31,433 nt of DNA, from NCBI GenBank assembly GCA_964572475.1, contig CAZNEZ010000023.1, forward strand, positions 1 through 31,433, in the 5' to 3' direction. The translations under genes were made by a program, and so were the position numbers. The DNA comes from CAZNEZ01 sp964572475. GTDB taxonomy: Bacteria; Bacillota; Clostridia; Lachnospirales; Lachnospiraceae. Shown here piece after piece: positions 16,358-22,917 of this stretch; position 1 is the first letter of the stretch; each line of letters starts with the position of its first letter. The notes beneath the pieces were generated by a model. It did no database searches and had not been told where the DNA came from. It saw only the letters and a program-made list of their open reading frames with translations.

Positions 16358-17458
16358 TTATACATTGAAACGGAATAGTATTACATCTCCGTCTTTTACA
16401 ACATATTCTTTTCCTTCAAGTCCAACAAGACCTTTTTCTTTTGCACCAGCATATGAGCCACAGTCTAAAAGATCCTGATAATTAACAACTTCAGCACGAA
16501 TAAATCCTCTTTCAAAATCTGTATGGATTTTACCAGCGGCCCCAGGTGCTTTAGTTCCTTGCTTGATAGTCCATGCACGTGTCTCGTCTTTACCAGCTGT
16601 TAAGTAACTGATGAGTCCAAGAAGATGATAGCTGGCACGAACTAATTTATCAAGACCAGATTCCTTAAGACCTAAATCTTCGAGAAACATAGACTTTTCA
16701 TCATCATCAAGCTCTGCAATTTCCTGCTCAATCTGTGCACATATAGCAAATACTTCTGAGCCTTCAGCTTTGGCATAATCTCTGACAGCTTTTACATGTG
16801 GATTAGAGACAGCATCATCAGCTAAGTCATCCTCTGATACATTGGCAGCAAAGATTACTGGTTTAGCTGTCAGTAAATTATATTCTGCAAACCATGATTT
16901 CTCATCTTCATCATCACTAAGTTCATAACTTTTTGCAAGCTTACCTTCTTCAAGATGAGCTTTAAGACTTTCAAGTAAGGCCAACTCTTTGGCAAGAGTT
17001 TTGTCATTTCTGGCACCTTTTGAAGTCTTTGCAATTCGTCTATCAAGAATCTCAATATCTGAGAAAATTAATTCAAGATTAATTGTTTCAATATCCCTGA
17101 GAGGATCAACATTGCCCTCAACATGAATAACATTGGTATCTTCAAAACATCTTACTACATGAACAATTGCATCAACTTCACGAATGTTTGATAAAAACTG
17201 ATTCCCGAGACCTTCACCTTTTGAAGCACCCTTAACAAGACCAGCAATATCTACAAATTCAATAACAGCAGGAGTTACTTTAATTGAATCATACATATTA
17301 CCAAGAAGAGTTAATCGTTCATCTGGAACAGTAACAATTCCTACGTTAGGATCAATAGTACAGAATGGATAGTTTGCCGATTCTGCGCCTGCTTTAGTAA
17401 GCGAATTAAACAATGTACTCTTTCCAACATTTGGTAATCCAACGATTCCTAATTTCAT
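16358..17458 (-). CDS. ychF: Obg-like ATPase/GTPase YchF
   Basis: 366 residues from the ATG at 17458 (MKLGIVGLPNVGKST). The open frame extends nine codons upstream, but AGAGGT sits just before 17458 and the protein family starts here. TRAFAC-class P-loop protein of the Obg family, associated with ribosomes and stress responses, and generally ATP-preferring. Visible: Walker A GLPNVGKST, switch II DIAGLVKGASKGEGLGNQFL, an NVSE at the G4 position in place of NKxD (typical of YchF), a coiled-coil insertion about 125-200, and a C-terminal TGS-like domain ending EYVVKDGDVILFRF. It is monocistronic, with its own promoter and terminator. Confidence 0.96.
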   Translation of the reverse strand: MKLGIVGLPNVGKSTLFNSLTKAGAESANYPFCTIDPNVGIVTVPDERLTLLGNMYDSIKVTPAVIEFVDIAGLVKGASKGEGLGNQFLSNIREVDAIVHVVRCFEDTNVIHVEGNVDPLRDIETINLELIFSDIEILDRRIAKTSKGARNDKTLAKELALLESLKAHLEEGKLAKSYELSDDEDEKSWFAEYNLLTAKPVIFAANVSEDDLADDAVSNPHVKAVRDYAKAEGSEVFAICAQIEQEIAELDDDEKSMFLEDLGLKESGLDKLVRASYHLLGLISYLTAGKDETRAWTIKQGTKAPGAAGKIHTDFERGFIRAEVVNYQDLLDCGSYAGAKEKGLVGLEGKEYVVKDGDVILFRFNV

Positions 17459-17599
17459 TTGATAAACCTCTTTCTTATGTAGCAAAATAAACTACAATAT
17501 ATAATAATATCTCAAGAGAGATGATTCTCGCCCTATATATGGGCAAGCAGTAATTATGCATAGCATAACTTAATTAAACTTTTTTAACTACATTAGTCT

Positions 17600-17629
17600 A
17601 TCATATTTTTATGTAAATATAAAGTGCAA
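17600..17629 (-). promoter_or_regulatory. Promoter of ychF
   Basis: On the minus strand TTGCAC (17629-17624) and TATGAT (17605-17600) are 18 bp apart. The predicted leader of about 135 nt before ATG 17458 contains a small CTTGCCC/GGGCGAG hairpin at about 17529-17552 of unknown meaning. Confidence 0.6.
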
Positions 17630-17662
17630 ATTTATCTATAATATGTATAGCAGTTATATAGT

Positions 17663-17694
17663 AAACGACATTTTTTTGACTAAAATTGTCGTTT
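17663..17694. repeat. Inverted repeat between divergent ychF and lgt promoters
   Basis: AAACGACA (17663-17670) and TGTCGTTT (17687-17694) form a perfect 8-bp inverted repeat with a 16-nt A/T-rich centre. It lies between the two divergent promoters and could be an operator; no known family was recognised. Confidence 0.5.
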
Positions 17695-17722
17695 CTTGAC
17701 GCAATATAGAGACTTAATTTCA

Positions 17723-17751
17723 TTGCATTTTAAGACCTTAGAGTGTAAAAT
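17723..17751 (+). promoter_or_regulatory. Promoter of lgt
   Basis: TTGCAT (17723-17728) and TAAAAT (17746-17751) with a 17-bp spacer predict a start near 17758, about 26 bp before the lgt ATG. Confidence 0.65.
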
Positions 17752-17783
17752 GTATTTATAAGTCGATAGAAAGGAGAAAACAA

Positions 17784-18641
17784 ATGTTATGTGAAGTTAG
17801 TATTCGATTTCCTAATCTGGGTATTACTATTAATGATTTAAAAACAAGCATAAATATATTCGGATTGGATATTGCTTTTTATGGAATTATCATAGGAATA
17901 GGAATACTGGCAGGAATGCTTATTGCATTTCGTGAAGCAAAGATTACAGGACAAAAGATTGATGATTATATTGATTTGGCATTGTATTCAGTTATATTTG
18001 CTATTATAGGAGCAAGGATATATTATGTTATCTTTCAATGGGATTATTATAAGGATAACTTGCCTGACATTTTCAATTTAAGAAATGGTGGATTAGCTAT
18101 TTATGGTGGAATTATCGGAGGTATTCTTACAGCTTTAGTAATTTCCAAAATCAAGAATATGAACTTTCTTAAAGTGCTTGATACAGCATGTCTTGGACTA
18201 ATCTTAGGACAGATTATTGGAAGATGGGGTAATTTTATTAACAGAGAGGCATATGGCGGCAATTCCAATGGGTTATTGGCTATGCAGATTAATACGAATG
18301 ATGGAATAGTAAATATTACGCCACAAAGTGGTGTTTCGTATATTGAAGGAACCAGATTTATTCAGGTTCAGCCAACATTCTTGTATGAGTCATTATGGAA
18401 TTTAATATTGCTTATAATTATTATGATTTTTAGAAAGAAAAAGCAATATGACGGAGAAGTTTTTTTATGGTACATAGGTGGATATGCATTAGGTCGTAGT
18501 ATAATTGAAGGTATGCGCACTGATCAATTAATGCTTCCTATGATTAATTTACCGGTATCACAGGTGTTATCGGTATCTATAGTTATAGCTGTAGTTACTA
18601 TTCTTGTTATTAAGAGAGTAAGGATTAAGAAACAATTGTAG
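17784..18641 (+). CDS. lgt: Prolipoprotein diacylglyceryl transferase
   Basis: 285 residues with about seven membrane helices. Lgt moves diacylglycerol from phosphatidylglycerol onto the lipobox Cys of prelipoproteins at the membrane. Family marks: FYGIIIGIGILAG at the start, GARIYYVIFQWDYY, LRNGGLAIYGGIIGG, and the signature GRWGNFINREAYGG with its conserved Arg, Asn and Glu, then QPTFLYESLWN. RBS AAAGGAG precedes ATG 17784. It is transcribed from its own promoter, and the Spo0E-like gene follows 59 bp downstream. Confidence 0.96.
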   Translation: MLCEVSIRFPNLGITINDLKTSINIFGLDIAFYGIIIGIGILAGMLIAFREAKITGQKIDDYIDLALYSVIFAIIGARIYYVIFQWDYYKDNLPDIFNLRNGGLAIYGGIIGGILTALVISKIKNMNFLKVLDTACLGLILGQIIGRWGNFINREAYGGNSNGLLAMQINTNDGIVNITPQSGVSYIEGTRFIQVQPTFLYESLWNLILLIIIMIFRKKKQYDGEVFLWYIGGYALGRSIIEGMRTDQLMLPMINLPVSQVLSVSIVIAVVTILVIKRVRIKKQL

Positions 18642-18700
18642 TTTGTAGCAATACAGTTTAACTTAACGCGTTGGGGAAACACGAGTAGAGGAGTGATACT

Positions 18701-18847
18701 GTGGAAGAACTTGATGTCAAAATTGAAAAACTTCGAGAGAAGCTTAATTTACTAGTGATTAGACATAGTGAAGAAGATGAGCTATATCAGGCAAGTCTGG
18801 AAATGGATTTACTGATTAATGAGTATATTGATTCACATGATAATTAA
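18701..18847 (+). CDS. Spo0E-family aspartyl-phosphate phosphatase-like small protein
   Basis: 48 residues from GTG 18701, preceded by an AGAGGAG ribosome binding site seven bases upstream. The sequence forms two helices. The first carries IEKLREKLN (residues 8-16) and the second SLEMDLLI (32-39), which matches the SQxLDxLI signature of the Spo0E family with the key Asp at position 36. Bacillus Spo0E proteins dephosphorylate Spo0A and delay sporulation; clostridial relatives are numerous and mostly untested. The neighbours are lgt upstream and a palindrome/promoter region leading to mraZ downstream. The assignment rests on the motif and the size; the actual target is inference. Confidence 0.8.
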   Translation: MEELDVKIEKLREKLNLLVIRHSEEDELYQASLEMDLLINEYIDSHDN

Positions 18848-18867
18848 CTAAAAAGAGCAAGTATTTA

Positions 18868-18890
18868 GAAGAACTGCATTGCAGTTCTTC
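18868..18890. repeat. Palindrome shared with the pheS leader
   Basis: GAAGAACTGC-ATT-GCAGTTCTTC: a 10-bp arm, 3-nt loop palindrome whose arms are identical to those at 5987-6009. It lies 20 bp after the Spo0E-like stop and is followed by TTTAATATTTT, so it may also end that transcript. Confidence 0.75.
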
Positions 18891-18919
18891 TTTAATATTT
18901 TATGTTACTAAATAATTTT

Positions 18920-18970
18920 CCATAAAGTAAAAAAAATCAAGCATAATGCTTGATTTTTTTTGCTTTATGG
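18920..18970. terminator. 51-bp palindrome, probable bidirectional terminator
   Basis: CCATAAAG-T-A8-TCAAGCA pairs with TGCTTGA-T8-G-CTTTATGG around a TAA loop, giving 24 bp including one T-G pair. Poly-A and poly-T arms make it a terminator candidate in both directions. The outer arm sequence resembles the outer arms of the palindromic element at 5942-6056. Its 3' arm contains the -35 box of the mraZ promoter. Confidence 0.75.
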
Positions 18971-18978
18971 AGTATTAT
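18950..18978 (+). promoter_or_regulatory. Promoter of mraZ and the dcw cluster
   Basis: TTGATT (18950-18955) and TATTAT (18973-18978) are 17 bp apart, with start near 18985. The -35 lies in the 3' arm of the palindrome, and the MraZ repeats begin directly downstream of the predicted start. Confidence 0.7.
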
Positions 18979-18989
18979 TACTTCAAGAA

Positions 18990-19034
18990 GTGGTGAAAAG
19001 TGGTAAACAGTGGTCTACAGTGGTAGATTGTGGT
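18990..19034 (+). promoter_or_regulatory. MraZ operator: five GTGGT repeats at 10-bp period
   Basis: GTGGT occurs at 18990, 19000, 19010, 19020 and 19030, each separated by five variable bases. Direct G-rich pentamer repeats with 5-bp spacers just upstream of mraZ are the known binding site of MraZ, which represses its own operon. The array lies between the promoter and the ribosome binding site. A one-turn period puts all five on one helix face. Confidence 0.88.
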
Positions 19035-19053
19035 AGAAAAGAAGGTGCAGCAA

Positions 19054-19485
19054 ATGTTTATGGGAGAATACAATCATTCAATAGATACTAAAGGCAGAGT
19101 GATAGTCCCATCTAAGTTCAGAGAAAAGCTTGGAGACGAATTCGTCGTAACTCAAGGATTAGATGGATGTTTATTCGTATTCCCTGATGCAGAATGGCAG
19201 AAGTTTGAAGAGAAACTTACTGCATTGCCTGTAGCGGATAAGAATGCCAGAAAGTTTACCAGATTCTTCTTAGCAGGTGCTGCCAATGTTGAGGTGGACA
19301 AGCAGGGAAGAATATTATTACCTTCAGTACTAAGGAACTTTGCAGGATTAGAAAAGGATGTTGTTTTAGTCGGAGTTGCAAGCAGAGTTGAAATATGGAG
19401 TAGGTCAAGATGGGAAGACAATACAACATATGAAGATATGGATGAGATTGCTGAACATATGGCTGAGATGGGACTAGGAATCTAA
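19054..19485 (+). CDS. mraZ: Transcriptional regulator MraZ
   Basis: 143 residues from ATG 19054 (MFMGEYNHSIDTKGRVIVPS), matching the family's usual start and length. AAGGTG lies about eight bases upstream. The open frame extends to a GTG at 19030, but that GTG is the last operator repeat. Two AbrB-like SpoVT/MraZ domains are seen: the first has DTKGRVIVPSKFR, the second has DKQGRILLPSVLR. MraZ forms a ring-shaped oligomer that binds tandem repeats and controls the division and cell-wall operon. First gene of the dcw cluster, 23 bp before rsmH. Confidence 0.97.
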   Translation: MFMGEYNHSIDTKGRVIVPSKFREKLGDEFVVTQGLDGCLFVFPDAEWQKFEEKLTALPVADKNARKFTRFFLAGAANVEVDKQGRILLPSVLRNFAGLEKDVVLVGVASRVEIWSRSRWEDNTTYEDMDEIAEHMAEMGLGI

Positions 19486-19508
19486 AATCTAAAAAGAAAG
19501 GCTAAAGC

Positions 19509-20459
19509 ATGGAATTTAAACACAAATCAGTATTACTTGAAGAGACAATAGATAGTTTAAATGTAAAGCCTGATGGAATATATGTTGATGGTACTCTTGG
19601 TGGAGCAGGACATGCATATGAAGTTTGTAAAAAGCTTGGGCCTAATGGCAGATTTATTGGAATAGACCAGGACGAAGATGCTATTAAGGCAGCTTCCGAG
19701 AGATTAAAAGATTTTGAAGGAAAAGTTAATATTACAATAGTAAAGAATAATTATAGTAATTTTAATGAAGTAATGAAGAGTCTTAATATTACTGGAGTTG
19801 ATGGGATTCTCTTAGATATAGGAGTTTCGTCATATCAAATTGATACAGTAGAGAGAGGATTTACATACAAGGAGGATGGCCCTCTTGATATGAGAATGGA
19901 CAAAGACAGTGATATTACAGCTAAAGACATCGTTAATGGCTATAGTGAGATGGAACTGTTTAGAATAATAAGAGACTATGGAGAAGATAAATTCGCTAAG
20001 AATATAGCAAAACACATAGTACAGGCAAGAGGTATAAAAGAGATATCTACTACAGGAGAGCTGATAGAGGTTATAAAAGCAGCAATCCCAATGAAAGTTA
20101 GAATGAATGGCGGTCATCCTGCTAAGAAGACATTTCAGGCAATTAGAATTGAACTTAACAAAGAACTTGAAGTACTTGAGAATTCAATAGATACAATGAT
20201 TAATTACCTGAATCCACAGGGAAGACTTAGCATAATAACATTTCATTCACTAGAAGACAGAATAGTAAAAAACAAATTTAGAAATAATGAGGATCCATGC
20301 ACATGCCCTAAGAATTTTCCAGTCTGCGTATGCGGAAACAAGTCAAAGGGTAAAGTAGTAACGAGAAAACCAATAATTCCATCAGATATGGAGATCGATG
20401 AGAATAGAAGGGCAAAAAGCTCGAAACTAAGAGTGTTTGAAAAGACCTCTGAAGAATAA
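19509..20459 (+). CDS. rsmH: 16S rRNA (cytosine-1402 N4)-methyltransferase
   Basis: 316 residues, usual length. SAM-dependent enzyme that methylates C1402 in the decoding centre of 16S rRNA (also called MraW). It begins HKSVLLEETIDSLNV. The SAM site is DGTLGGAGHAYEV (about residues 27-39) with the acidic IDQDEDAI, followed by DIGVSSYQID and then GPLDMRMD. The late HPAKKTFQAIRIELNKEL and ITFHSLEDRIVK motifs are specific to the family. RBS AGAAAGG precedes ATG 19509. Cluster neighbours are mraZ and ftsL. Confidence 0.97.
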   Translation: MEFKHKSVLLEETIDSLNVKPDGIYVDGTLGGAGHAYEVCKKLGPNGRFIGIDQDEDAIKAASERLKDFEGKVNITIVKNNYSNFNEVMKSLNITGVDGILLDIGVSSYQIDTVERGFTYKEDGPLDMRMDKDSDITAKDIVNGYSEMELFRIIRDYGEDKFAKNIAKHIVQARGIKEISTTGELIEVIKAAIPMKVRMNGGHPAKKTFQAIRIELNKELEVLENSIDTMINYLNPQGRLSIITFHSLEDRIVKNKFRNNEDPCTCPKNFPVCVCGNKSKGKVVTRKPIIPSDMEIDENRRAKSSKLRVFEKTSEE

Positions 20460-20479
20460 TCCAAGGAAGGAAAATATTT

Positions 20480-20956
20480 ATGGAAAAAAAATATTCTTAT
20501 TATACAGATGGTAATACAGTTCGTAAAATAGCAGAAGTTCCTGAAAGAAGAGAACAAAGACAACCAAGAACATATGTAGATAATAAAAGAGTTAAAGCTA
20601 ATAGCGTTACATATAGAAATAGAGAAAAAGCACTTAGCATGAATGGAGGTTATGTAGCTTTTCTTGCTGTTGCTGCAATAGTAAGCGTTATGCTATGCGT
20701 TAATTACCTCAAATTACAAACAGAGATTACAGAAAAAACTAATAGTATTAAAGCGATTCAACAGAGCATTGATACATTGACATCTCAGAATGACTCATTG
20801 GATTATACTGTTAATAGTTATATTGACCTTGATAATATTTATAAGATAGCAACTGAGGAACTTGGAATGGTCAGAGCCACTAAGGATCAGGTTCAGCTTT
20901 ATAATAAGTCTGAAAATGAATATATGAAGCAGTATTCTGATATTCCTAAAGAGTAG
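20480..20956 (+). CDS. ftsL: Cell division protein FtsL-like
   Basis: 158 residues. A basic cytoplasmic N-terminus (about 1-53) precedes one membrane helix (about 55-75). An extracytoplasmic coiled coil follows (about 76-115, LKLQTEITEKTNSIKAIQQS onward), then IYKIATEELGMVRATKDQV, the part most like FtsL/DivIC. FtsL bridges FtsQ/DivIB and the FtsW-PBP pair in the divisome. Primary sequence is poorly conserved across the family, so the call leans on topology and on position between rsmH and the PBP genes. GGAAGG precedes ATG 20480; the PBP gene follows after 16 bp. Confidence 0.85.
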   Translation: MEKKYSYYTDGNTVRKIAEVPERREQRQPRTYVDNKRVKANSVTYRNREKALSMNGGYVAFLAVAAIVSVMLCVNYLKLQTEITEKTNSIKAIQQSIDTLTSQNDSLDYTVNSYIDLDNIYKIATEELGMVRATKDQVQLYNKSENEYMKQYSDIPKE

Positions 20957-20972
20957 AAAATAGGTAGAACTT

Positions 20973-22850
20973 ATGAGTAAAAAAGAGCAATCGGCATACA
21001 AATTCAACTACAAGATGAAAAAGAAGCTTATGGTAGTATTTATTACTATTATCATAGGCTTATTTTCCTTGGGAATGAGATTGATGTATATAAATAATAC
21101 AAAGGGTGATAATTATACGGTAAAGGTACTTGCTCAGCAGCAATATAGTACGAAGACGTTACCATACAAAAGAGGTGATATTTCTGATAGAAATGGCGTG
21201 ACACTTGCAACCAGTATTAAGGTCTATAATCTTGTATTAGATCCCAAAATTATGCTTACAGATTCGGAAAAGTATCTGGATAAAACAGTATCCGCTCTGA
21301 TAAAATGCTTTCCACAATTAGTAGAAAGCGACCTTAGGACATTGATTAGCCAGAAAAGTACAAGTAGCTATGTTGTACAATTAAAAAAACTTACATATGA
21401 TGAAATAAAAGAATTTCAGAAGTTAATGAATGATGACAGCAATATTAAGGGCGTTTGGTTTGAAGAAGAATATGAGAGAAAATATCCGTTCTCATCACTT
21501 GCATGCAGCCTTATAGGATTTGTAGACGCTGGAAATGTTGGAAACTGGGGTATTGAAGGATATTATAATTCATATCTAAATGGAACTGATGGAAGAGAAT
21601 ATGGATATGTAAATAATGACAATAATATGGAAAAAATAATTAAAAATGCAGATGATGGATATTCTATTATCTCAACTATTGATTACAATATTCAAAGTAT
21701 AGTTGAAAAACATATTAAGGAATGTGTTGAGATATATACACCTAAGAATGTAGGAGTTGTATTGATGAACCCTAATAATGGTGAAATATATGCAATGGCA
21801 AGTAATACAAGCTACGATCTTAATAATCCAAGGGACCTTACAAAATTCTACACTACAGAGCAGATAAGTGCTATGACAGATGAAGAAACAATAGATGCCT
21901 ATAATAAAATCTGGAGAAATTACTGTATAAGTGATACTTATGAACCTGGTTCGACAATTAAACCATTTACGGTTGCAACTGCATTGGAAGAAAATAAAAT
22001 TAACCTAGTAGACACATATGTTTGTGATGGATTTGAAGAAGTTGGCGGTTGGAGAATTAAATGTCATAAGACAACGGGACATGGAACATTGACATTGAAG
22101 GAAGTTCTTGCGCAATCATGTAATGATGCAATAATGCAGATTGCAGATAAGATGGGACCAGAGATATTTTGTGAATATCAGACGAGATTCGGCTTTGGTA
22201 GTAAGACTGGTGTAGACCTTCCAGGAGAGGCTAGCTGTGAAGGACTATTACATACTTCTAAAGATATGGGAGTTACTGATTTGGCAACCAATTCATTTGG
22301 CCAGAACTTTAATGTTACTATGATTCAAATGGTTTCAGGATTTGCTTCAATTATAAATGGTGGTAATTATTATGAACCACATATTGTTAAAACCGTTCTT
22401 AATTCACAAGGCGGTGTAATTGAGTCAATTGGCAAAAATGTTGTTAAACAGACAGTTACACAGTCCACATCTAATATTCTTAAAGAATCTATGAGGTTAT
22501 GTGTTACAGGTGGTTCTGGTAAGGCTGCTTCTGTTGAAGGATATGAAATATCTGGTAAAACAGGTACAGCTGAAAAACTTCCTAGAGGAGAAGATAAATA
22601 TGTTGTTTCATTTATGGGTTTTGCTCCATATGATACACCACAAGTAATATGCTATGTAATTGTAGACGAACCTAATGTTAAAGGCGCTTCAGCATCTATA
22701 GCATCTGGAGTGTTTAAAGATATAATGACAGAAGTGCTGCCATATATGAATGTATTTACTTCTGTTGATGATGTTGCATCGACTGATACTAATACTGATA
22801 CTACTGATGAAAGCTATGGTTCAGGAGGCTTTTCAAATGAATCTAATTAG
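20973..22850 (+). CDS. ftsI: Class B penicillin-binding protein, FtsI/PBP2 type
   Basis: 625 residues. N-terminal cytoplasmic tail, membrane anchor at about 17-38, then the class B pedestal domain beginning YKRGDISDRNGVTLATS and reaching EEEYERKYPFSSLACSLIGF. The transpeptidase domain starts near residue 240. It has the VVLMNPNNGEIYAMAS strands (about 262-277) and the three active-site motifs: STIK (Ser327, Lys330), SCN (382-384) and KTGT (529-532). The C-terminal tail is Asp/Thr/Ser/Gly-rich with no PASTA domain. It cross-links septal peptidoglycan together with the FtsW of this cluster. SpoVD-type function cannot be excluded, but the next gene is the more SpoVD-like of the pair. Confidence 0.92.
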   Translation: MSKKEQSAYKFNYKMKKKLMVVFITIIIGLFSLGMRLMYINNTKGDNYTVKVLAQQQYSTKTLPYKRGDISDRNGVTLATSIKVYNLVLDPKIMLTDSEKYLDKTVSALIKCFPQLVESDLRTLISQKSTSSYVVQLKKLTYDEIKEFQKLMNDDSNIKGVWFEEEYERKYPFSSLACSLIGFVDAGNVGNWGIEGYYNSYLNGTDGREYGYVNNDNNMEKIIKNADDGYSIISTIDYNIQSIVEKHIKECVEIYTPKNVGVVLMNPNNGEIYAMASNTSYDLNNPRDLTKFYTTEQISAMTDEETIDAYNKIWRNYCISDTYEPGSTIKPFTVATALEENKINLVDTYVCDGFEEVGGWRIKCHKTTGHGTLTLKEVLAQSCNDAIMQIADKMGPEIFCEYQTRFGFGSKTGVDLPGEASCEGLLHTSKDMGVTDLATNSFGQNFNVTMIQMVSGFASIINGGNYYEPHIVKTVLNSQGGVIESIGKNVVKQTVTQSTSNILKESMRLCVTGGSGKAASVEGYEISGKTGTAEKLPRGEDKYVVSFMGFAPYDTPQVICYVIVDEPNVKGASASIASGVFKDIMTEVLPYMNVFTSVDDVASTDTNTDTTDESYGSGGFSNESN

Positions 22851-22856
22851 TCTGAC

Positions 22857-22883
22857 ATAAATATAAGAATAATCTCATAACTA
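22857..22883 (+). promoter_or_regulatory. Possible sigma-E-type sporulation promoter
   Basis: ATAAAT (22857-22862, in GACATAAAT) and CATAACTA (22876-22883) are 13 bp apart. They resemble the mother-cell sigma-E consensus (ATATTT-like -35, CATACAAT-like -10). The predicted start is near 22890, downstream of the 5' arm of the hairpin described next. Sigma-E control of spoVD is established in Bacillus. Here it is inferred from a degenerate AT-rich motif. Confidence 0.4.
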
Positions 22884-22915
22884 ATATAATAGATATATTT
22901 GATTATGAGGTTATT
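22868..22915 (+). promoter_or_regulatory. Hairpin sequestering the ribosome binding site of the second PBP gene
   Basis: AATAATCTCATAA (22868-22880) pairs over 13 bp (one G-U) with TTATGAGGTTATT (22903-22915). The right arm contains the Shine-Dalgarno GAGG (22907-22910) of the gene starting at ATG 22918. A 5-bp inner stem (22883-22887/22895-22899) may extend it. Read-through mRNA would therefore have its ribosome binding site paired. Confidence 0.65.
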
Positions 22916-22917
22916 TT

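Noticed and set aside
17529..17552. Riboswitch in the ychF leader
   Set aside because: A single small GCCC/GGGC hairpin is present without any known aptamer motif.
18990..19034. CRISPR-like or minisatellite array
   Set aside because: The 5-bp repeats with 5-bp spacers at mraZ match the known MraZ operator; repeat and spacer are far too short for CRISPR.
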